This document shows positions 7,808 to 11,313 of a stretch of 11,313 nucleotides of DNA, one piece after another. A program made the position numbers and the translations under genes. The stretch's first letter is position 1; every line of letters begins with the position of its first letter. Source of the DNA: Gemmatimonadota bacterium (lineage in GTDB: Bacteria > Gemmatimonadota > Gemmatimonadetes > JACCXV01 > JAHWKZ01); the NCBI GenBank assembly GCA_019347645.1, contig JAHWKZ010000039.1:1-11313 (forward strand). The letters are read 5' to 3'. The notes beneath the pieces are model-generated. The model was not told the DNA's origin and searched no databases. It worked only from the letters and a program-made list of their open reading frames with translations.

Positions 7808-8874
7808 AGCGATCATCCGATCCGACCACCGGCCCCGGGCTGGCCGACGAGGAGCTCACCGACCGCGAGCGGCGGGTGCTCGCGGCCGTGGTGCGGACGT
7901 TCGTGCGGACGGCCGCGCCGGCCGGCTCGCGAACGCTGGCCCAGCGGTACGACATGGGCGTGAGCCCGGCCACCATCCGCAACACCATGAGCGATCTCGC
8001 GTCCAAGGGCTATCTCACCCAGCCGCACCCGAGCGCCGGGCGGACGCCCACCGACAAAGCGTACCGCTATTACGTCGACATGCTGATGCGCGTCGAGGAG
8101 CTGACCGCCGACGAGGTCCAGCGGCTCGAGCGCTCGCTCGGGATCGATCCTCTCGCCGAAGAACGGCTGCTCGATCGGGCCGTCCGAGCGCTGTCGATCG
8201 TGACCCAGGAGCTCGGCGTGGGCCTCGCCCCGCGGGTCGAAGAGGCGCGGCTCGAGAAGATCGAGCTCGTGGGGGTCTCCTCGGAGCGGATCCTGCTCGT
8301 GCTGGCGATTTCGTCGGGTCCGGTGCGGACGATCTTCGTCGAGGGATCGCGCGCGGCGGAGGACGGGGCGCTCGCCTCGGTCGCCGCCTGGCTCAACGAG
8401 CGGCTCGCCGGCCATACGCTGCGCGAGATCCGCGAGACGTACCGGGACCGGCTCGCCGACCCGCCCGCCGAGCACGCCGACCTGCTGAACATCTTCCTCG
8501 AGAAGGCGGAGTCGGTGTTCTCCGACCGGCTGACCGGTGAGGACGTGGTGCTCGGGCCGAGCGCCGGCCTCGCCGCGCAGCCCGAGTTCGCCGACCGCGA
8601 GAATCTCCGCGCCCTCCTCGAGCTCACCGAGCGGAAGGACCTCCTGGCCGAAGCCCTGCGCCTCCGTGACCCCGAGGGGATCGTGATCTCGATCGGCGGC
8701 GAGCACCGCGTGCCGCCGCTGCTGGACTTCAGCCTGGTCACCACGGAATACGAGATGGGGGCGACCCACGGCTCGATCGGGGTGATCGGCCCCACCCGGA
8801 TGCCGTACGACCGGGTCGTCGCGCTCGTGGAGTACACCGCCCGCCTGCTGACCAAGCTCTCCGAGCCGACCTGA
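7804..8874 (+). CDS. hrcA: heat-inducible transcription repressor HrcA
   Basis: DNA-binding repressor of class I heat-shock genes (groE, dnaK operons) through the CIRCE inverted repeat; its activity depends on GroEL. The 356 residues show the N-terminal winged helix (about 18-80), containing SPATIRNTMSDLASKGYL and then HPSAGRTPTDKAYRYYVD (75-92). The GAF-like HrcA domain has LREIRETYRDRL and ends with GPTRMPYDRVVALVEYTA, a hallmark of the family. It starts at ATG 7804, overlapping the hemW stop (ATGA), with no Shine-Dalgarno at normal distance, so it relies on coupling or a near-leaderless transcript from the internal promoter. dnaJ follows after 5 nt. No CIRCE-like repeat was found in the window, so its targets lie elsewhere. 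Confidence 0.96.
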   Translation: MKRSSDPTTGPGLADEELTDRERRVLAAVVRTFVRTAAPAGSRTLAQRYDMGVSPATIRNTMSDLASKGYLTQPHPSAGRTPTDKAYRYYVDMLMRVEELTADEVQRLERSLGIDPLAEERLLDRAVRALSIVTQELGVGLAPRVEEARLEKIELVGVSSERILLVLAISSGPVRTIFVEGSRAAEDGALASVAAWLNERLAGHTLREIRETYRDRLADPPAEHADLLNIFLEKAESVFSDRLTGEDVVLGPSAGLAAQPEFADRENLRALLELTERKDLLAEALRLRDPEGIVISIGGEHRVPPLLDFSLVTTEYEMGATHGSIGVIGPTRMPYDRVVALVEYTARLLTKLSEPT

Positions 8875-8879
8875 CCCCG

Positions 8880-10025
8880 ATGCCACGCGACTACTACGAG
8901 GTCCTGGGGGTCGCGCGCGACGCCTCGCGCGAGGATGTAAAGCGGGCGTACCGCAAGCTCGCCATGGAGTATCACCCCGACCGCAACCCCGACGACGTCG
9001 AGGCCGAGGCGCGGTTCAAGGAGGCGACCGAGGCGTACGAGGTCCTGCGCGACCCCGACCAGCGCGCCCGCTACGACCGGTTCGGCCACGCCGGGGTGGG
9101 ACGCGGAGCGGGGGCGGGTGGCGGCGCCGGCTTTCACGAGTTCGACCTCTCCGACGCGCTGCGCGCGTTCATGCGCGACTTCGGCGGGTTCGAGGACCTG
9201 TTCGGTCGCCGCTCGCGGGGCGGCCGGTCGAAGGGTCCGCTGAAGGGCAGCGACGTCCAGATGAAGCTCCGGGTCACTCTGGAAGAGGTGGCGACCGGTG
9301 TCGAGAAGTCGATCCGCGCCAAGCTGCTGCACCGGTGCAAGGCGTGCGACGGGCAGGGCAGCGCCTCGGGCGAGCCCGCCCAGTGTCCGACCTGCGGTGG
9401 GCGCGGCGAGATCCAGCAGACCCAACGCTCAATCTTCGGCCAGTTCGTCAGCGTCCGCGCGTGCCCGCGGTGCAAGGGCGAGGGCACCATCGTGACCGAC
9501 CCGTGCCGGACCTGTGGGGGCGAGGGGCGCGTCCGAGAGGAGCGGCGGATCAAGGTCCGCATCCCGGCCGGCGTGGAGTCGGGCAACTACCTCACGCTGA
9601 GGGGGGAGGGCAACGCCGGCCCCCGGGGCGGACCCGCGGGCGACTTGCTCGTCGTCATCGAAGTCGAGCCCCACGCGCACTTCGAGCGCCGGGGGGACGA
9701 CGTCTGGATCGAGCTGCCCGTCTCGTTCCCGCAAGCGGCTCTCGGAGCTCGCCTCGAGGTTCCGACGCTGCTCGGGAGCGCGGAGCTCGAGGTCCCCGCC
9801 GGGACCCAGCCGGGCGAGATCCTGCGCCTGCCCGGGGAGGGCATCCCGCCGCTCGGCGGTGGACCGCGCGGGGACCAACTCGTCGAGATCTCCGTCTGGG
9901 TCCCCGCCCGGCTGACCCCCGAGGAGCGCGAGCGACTCGAGGGGCTCGCGGACTCGGAGAACTTCGTCCCGCCGAGGGGGGAGCGGGGGTTCTGGAGCAA
10001 GGTCAAGGAGGCGTTCGCCGGCTGA
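8880..10025 (+). CDS. dnaJ: chaperone DnaJ (type I Hsp40)
   Basis: Co-chaperone that delivers unfolded proteins to DnaK and stimulates its ATPase; cytosolic. All type I parts are present in 381 residues. The J-domain DYYEVLGVARDASREDVKRA has His-Pro-Asp at 32-34. A Gly-rich and Phe-rich linker (about 72-115) includes GGFEDLFG. The zinc domain has four C-x2-C-x-G-x-G motifs, with Cys pairs 153/156, 169/172, 195/198 and 209/212, and C-terminal substrate-binding domains end in GFWSKVKEAFAG. The ATG lies 5 nt after the hrcA stop without a clear Shine-Dalgarno, implying translational coupling. grpE and dnaK are not between hrcA and dnaJ, so the partner Hsp70 must be encoded elsewhere. A second DnaJ may exist with dnaK. 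Confidence 0.97.
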   Translation: MPRDYYEVLGVARDASREDVKRAYRKLAMEYHPDRNPDDVEAEARFKEATEAYEVLRDPDQRARYDRFGHAGVGRGAGAGGGAGFHEFDLSDALRAFMRDFGGFEDLFGRRSRGGRSKGPLKGSDVQMKLRVTLEEVATGVEKSIRAKLLHRCKACDGQGSASGEPAQCPTCGGRGEIQQTQRSIFGQFVSVRACPRCKGEGTIVTDPCRTCGGEGRVREERRIKVRIPAGVESGNYLTLRGEGNAGPRGGPAGDLLVVIEVEPHAHFERRGDDVWIELPVSFPQAALGARLEVPTLLGSAELEVPAGTQPGEILRLPGEGIPPLGGGPRGDQLVEISVWVPARLTPEERERLEGLADSENFVPPRGERGFWSKVKEAFAG

Positions 10026-10044
10026 CGAGGCCGGGGCCTGCCGT

Positions 10045-10079
10045 GTGACGCTCAGGCGACGCTCCAGGTGACGCCCCCG
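10045..10079. repeat. three imperfect 11-12-bp direct repeats before the receiver gene
   Basis: GTGACGCTCAG (10045-10055), GCGACGCTCCAG (10056-10067) and GTGACGCCCCCG (10068-10079) lie head to tail, sharing G(T/C)GACGC at about one DNA turn each. They fill most of the 61-nt dnaJ-receiver gap and end 7 bp before ATG 10087. They could be an operator array or a slipped-strand expansion. Conservation in relatives would decide. Confidence 0.4.
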
Positions 10080-10086
10080 GGATACC

Positions 10087-10470
10087 ATGGGTGCGATGGC
10101 CGAATCGTCGATCCAGGCTTTGACTATATTGATGGTCGAAGACGAGGCGGCGCTCCGGCGGCTGGTGACCACCGTCCTCGAGCGACAGGGTTTCCGGGTT
10201 TTGTCCGCCGAGAGCGCGACCGACGCCCTGGTCGTCGCCCAGCGCCTGGAGACTTCGCCCGACCTGGTGGTCACCGATCTCCTGCTCCCCGGCGGGAGCG
10301 GGCTGCGGCTCGTCGCCCGGCTCCGCGAGCGGTGGCCGGATCTCCCGGTGATCGTGGTCTCCGGGCATCCCGAGCAGGCGGACGAGATCCCCGCCGGCTT
10401 CGCCTTCCTGGCCAAGCCGTTCGGTACCGCCGACCTCGTGGCCGCCGTGCACGAGGCGCTGGACCGCTAG
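10087..10470 (+). CDS. stand-alone response regulator receiver domain protein
   Basis: A 127-residue receiver (CheY-like) domain with no output domain. The signalling residues are intact: acidic pair Glu18-Asp19 in ILMVEDE, phospho-acceptor Asp64 in VVTDLLLPGGSGL, Ser92 in VIVVSGHP and Lys110 in LAKPF. Its sequence style, especially TDLLLPGGSGL and PDLPVIVVSG, resembles receivers attached to hybrid sensor kinases more than CheY, but no kinase is nearby. It probably acts by protein-protein interaction or in a phosphorelay; the partner is unknown. The start may be ATG 10087 or ATG 10096 (MAESS). No Shine-Dalgarno fits either. TACCAT at 10083-10088 resembles the -10 of the hrcA promoter and would suit a leaderless start at 10096. 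It lies 61 nt after dnaJ. Confidence 0.85.
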   Translation: MGAMAESSIQALTILMVEDEAALRRLVTTVLERQGFRVLSAESATDALVVAQRLETSPDLVVTDLLLPGGSGLRLVARLRERWPDLPVIVVSGHPEQADEIPAGFAFLAKPFGTADLVAAVHEALDR

Positions 10471-10605
10471 CAGGCTCCTTACACGAAATCAACCGTCGGC
10501 GTCGGGCGCGCCGTAGCTCGATCAAATACCGGCCGGCCTCTCTCCCTCGTTTGGTCCACGAAATGTACAAGGACCGACCCCCCATGCCCCACGGGGCCCG
10601 CATCG

Positions 10606-10648
10606 GGTCCCTCCGTTGTCAAACGGAGTCTTTGACAACGGAGGGACC
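10606..10648. repeat. perfect 18-bp inverted repeat with 7-nt loop
   Basis: GGTCCCTCCGTTGTCAAA (10606-10623), loop CGGAGTC, and the exact reverse complement TTTGACAACGGAGGGACC (10631-10648). A 36-base perfect match is far beyond chance. An alternative hairpin uses the left arm alone: CTCCGTT (10611-10617), loop GTCA, AACGGAG (10622-10628). The two folds exclude each other, like an attenuator. Each arm contains TTGACA pointing outward, but no -10 follows at normal spacing on either side. No U-tract follows on either strand, so it is not a standard terminator. Confidence 0.9.
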
Positions 10649-10696
10649 GAAAGAACCCCCTCCGGAGGAAACCAGTCTCGCTATTGGACAATTCCC

Positions 10697-10807
10697 GGAC
10701 CATTGGGCCCGATCAGTGGACCGTCGGGCCCGGACAGTGGACCATCGTGGCCGGACGGCGGACCAGGGCCATCGGGCCCGGACAGCGGACCATCGGGCCC
10801 GGACAGC
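10697..10807. repeat. five tandem 21-bp repeats upstream of the AbiEi gene
   Basis: Units start at 10697, 10718, 10739, 10760 and 10787, and each is built as GGACCATCGGGCCC followed by GGACAGC. Unit 4 has 6 extra bases (AGGGCC) after GGACC, making 27 bp, and unit 3 departs at GTGGCC. A half-unit, GGACAATTCCC, precedes the first. Most units carry GGGCCC or CGGGCCCG, a palindrome repeated every two helical turns. The array ends 15 bp before ATG 10823. Its length is a multiple of three and it is open in the AbiEi frame (Gly-Pro-Ser-Gly-Pro-Asp-Ser), but no start codon precedes it except a TTG inside the inverted repeat. Confidence 0.9.
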
Positions 10808-10822
10808 GGGGCCTCCTCACAC

Positions 10823-11313
10823 ATGACCCGCCTGCCCTTCTTTCCGGAGGCGTGGCTCTACGAGCCGCCGGACTGGCCGTCGTTGTGGCGGTTGGCCGAG
10901 GGGCAGGCAGGCTTCTTCACCACGACGGAGGCGCGATCGAAGGGGATCCGGCGCGCGCTCCTCTCGTACCACACGGGCCGCGGGACGTTCGAACGGGCGG
11001 GCCACGGGCCCTACCGGCTCGCCCGATGGCCTCCCGAGCCCGAGGACCGGATCCGGATCGCCTGGATGACGGCGGGGAGGGAGCTGGCGGTCGTCTCCCA
11101 CGAGAGCGCGCTCTTCATCCACGGGCTGATCGACGAGCCCCCGGCGTGGGTGGACCTGACCGTGCCGCGCGAGCGGCGGCGTCGAATCCCCTCGCGGGAG
11201 GTCCAGTGGGGCCGGCGCGTCCTGGTCCACGCGCCTCGCCGCGGTCTCGCGGCCGGGGAGGTGACGGTGGCGCGCGGGATCCGCGCCGAGGCCGCCGAGC
11301 GGGCGCTGGTCGA
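10823..11313 (+). CDS. AbiEi-family antitoxin-like protein, 3' end outside window
   Basis: 163 codons are visible from ATG 10823 to the edge with no stop. Residues about 18-70 form the N-terminal helix-turn-helix of the AbiEi (type IV toxin-antitoxin) family: LWRLAEGQAGFFTTTEARSK and then GIRRALLSYHTGRGTFERAG with GPYRLARWP. It is followed by the family's AVVSHESALFIHGLID (89-104) and VDLTVPRERRRR (110-121). In characterised systems AbiEi represses its own operon and counteracts the nucleotidyltransferase toxin AbiEii; many genomes also carry solitary AbiEi-like regulators. Whether a toxin gene follows cannot be seen. The start was chosen as the only in-frame ATG before the domain; no clear Shine-Dalgarno precedes it. 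The 21-bp repeat array directly upstream is the natural candidate operator. Confidence 0.85.
   Translation, partial: MTRLPFFPEAWLYEPPDWPSLWRLAEGQAGFFTTTEARSKGIRRALLSYHTGRGTFERAGHGPYRLARWPPEPEDRIRIAWMTAGRELAVVSHESALFIHGLIDEPPAWVDLTVPRERRRRIPSREVQWGRRVLVHAPRRGLAAGEVTVARGIRAEAAERALV

Larger units (their letters stand above)
10471..10822. other. 352-bp gene-free region rich in repeats
   Basis: No credible gene lies here. From left to right it has unstructured, somewhat AT-richer sequence to about 10550. Next is an imperfect hairpin TTGGTCC/GGACCGA (10551-10557 and 10571-10577, one G-T pair) with TGTACA in its loop, and a short GCCC/GGGC stem (10586-10597). Then come the perfect 18-bp inverted repeat and the five 21-bp tandem repeats listed separately. 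GGACC or its complement GGTCC recurs throughout. It separates the receiver gene from the AbiEi gene and is probably the regulatory region of the latter. Confidence 0.6.

Noticed and set aside
7740..8000. CIRCE operator near hrcA
   Set aside because: I looked for GCACTC and GAGTGC half sites around hrcA and dnaJ and found no paired inverted repeat.
10632..10637. TTGACA in the inverted repeat as a promoter for the AbiEi gene
   Set aside because: At 16-18 bp downstream there are only runs of C (AACCCC, ACCCCC), with nothing like a -10; the same holds for the TTGACA on the other strand.
10697..10807. CRISPR array
   Set aside because: Units are contiguous with no unique spacers, and no cas genes are present.
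10068..10826. 252-codon plus-strand frame across the receiver gene and repeats
   Set aside because: It is out of frame with the receiver domain, is Arg-rich in its first part, and its DHRARTA heptads are just the 21-bp repeat read in another frame. It stops at 10826, overlapping the AbiEi start.

Overview
The window is GC-rich bacterial chromosome. Third codon positions are so biased to G/C that long antisense shadow frames lie over most genes. The genes are core metabolism and housekeeping, so this is mainly ordinary chromosome rather than a phage or plasmid. SD-led, TTG, GTG and apparently leader-poor starts are mixed. The protein style (short dimer-type citrate synthase, Obg without a C-terminal extension, a HemW-HrcA-DnaJ run, AbiEi-type antitoxin) would fit a high-GC soil or sediment lineage such as Gemmatimonadota or candidate phyla like Eisenbacteria. 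That placement is a guess from sequence style and was not tested.

Layout. 1-253: a less GC-rich stretch holding the start of a leftward zinc-ribbon ORF that runs off the window, and a 13-bp direct repeat. 254-329: tRNA-Ala(GGC), leftward, with its own promoter. 398-4448: three rightward carbon-metabolism genes, pyruvate kinase, citrate synthase and NADP-dependent isocitrate dehydrogenase, which take phosphoenolpyruvate to 2-oxoglutarate (pyruvate dehydrogenase and aconitase are elsewhere). 4449-4600: a gap with a strong hairpin. 4601-10025: a tight rightward operon, obgE-dprA-hemW-hrcA-dnaJ, with overlaps of 13, 17 and 4 nt and then a 5-nt gap. It covers ribosome assembly, DNA uptake/recombination, a heme chaperone, the heat-shock repressor and the Hsp40 co-chaperone. 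A good sigma-70-type promoter sits in the last codons of hemW, so hrcA-dnaJ can probably be transcribed separately. grpE and dnaK, the usual partners between hrcA and dnaJ, are absent. 10087-10470: a stand-alone response-regulator receiver domain.

10471-10822 is the most unusual part. This gene-free stretch carries a perfect 18-bp inverted repeat that can fold in two mutually exclusive ways, followed by five tandem 21-bp repeats. The repeats end 15 bp before the start of an AbiEi-family (type IV toxin-antitoxin antitoxin-like) gene that runs off the right edge. The arrangement suggests a multi-site control region for the AbiEi gene. I see no CRISPR array, insertion sequence, rRNA or clearly new multigene system in the window.
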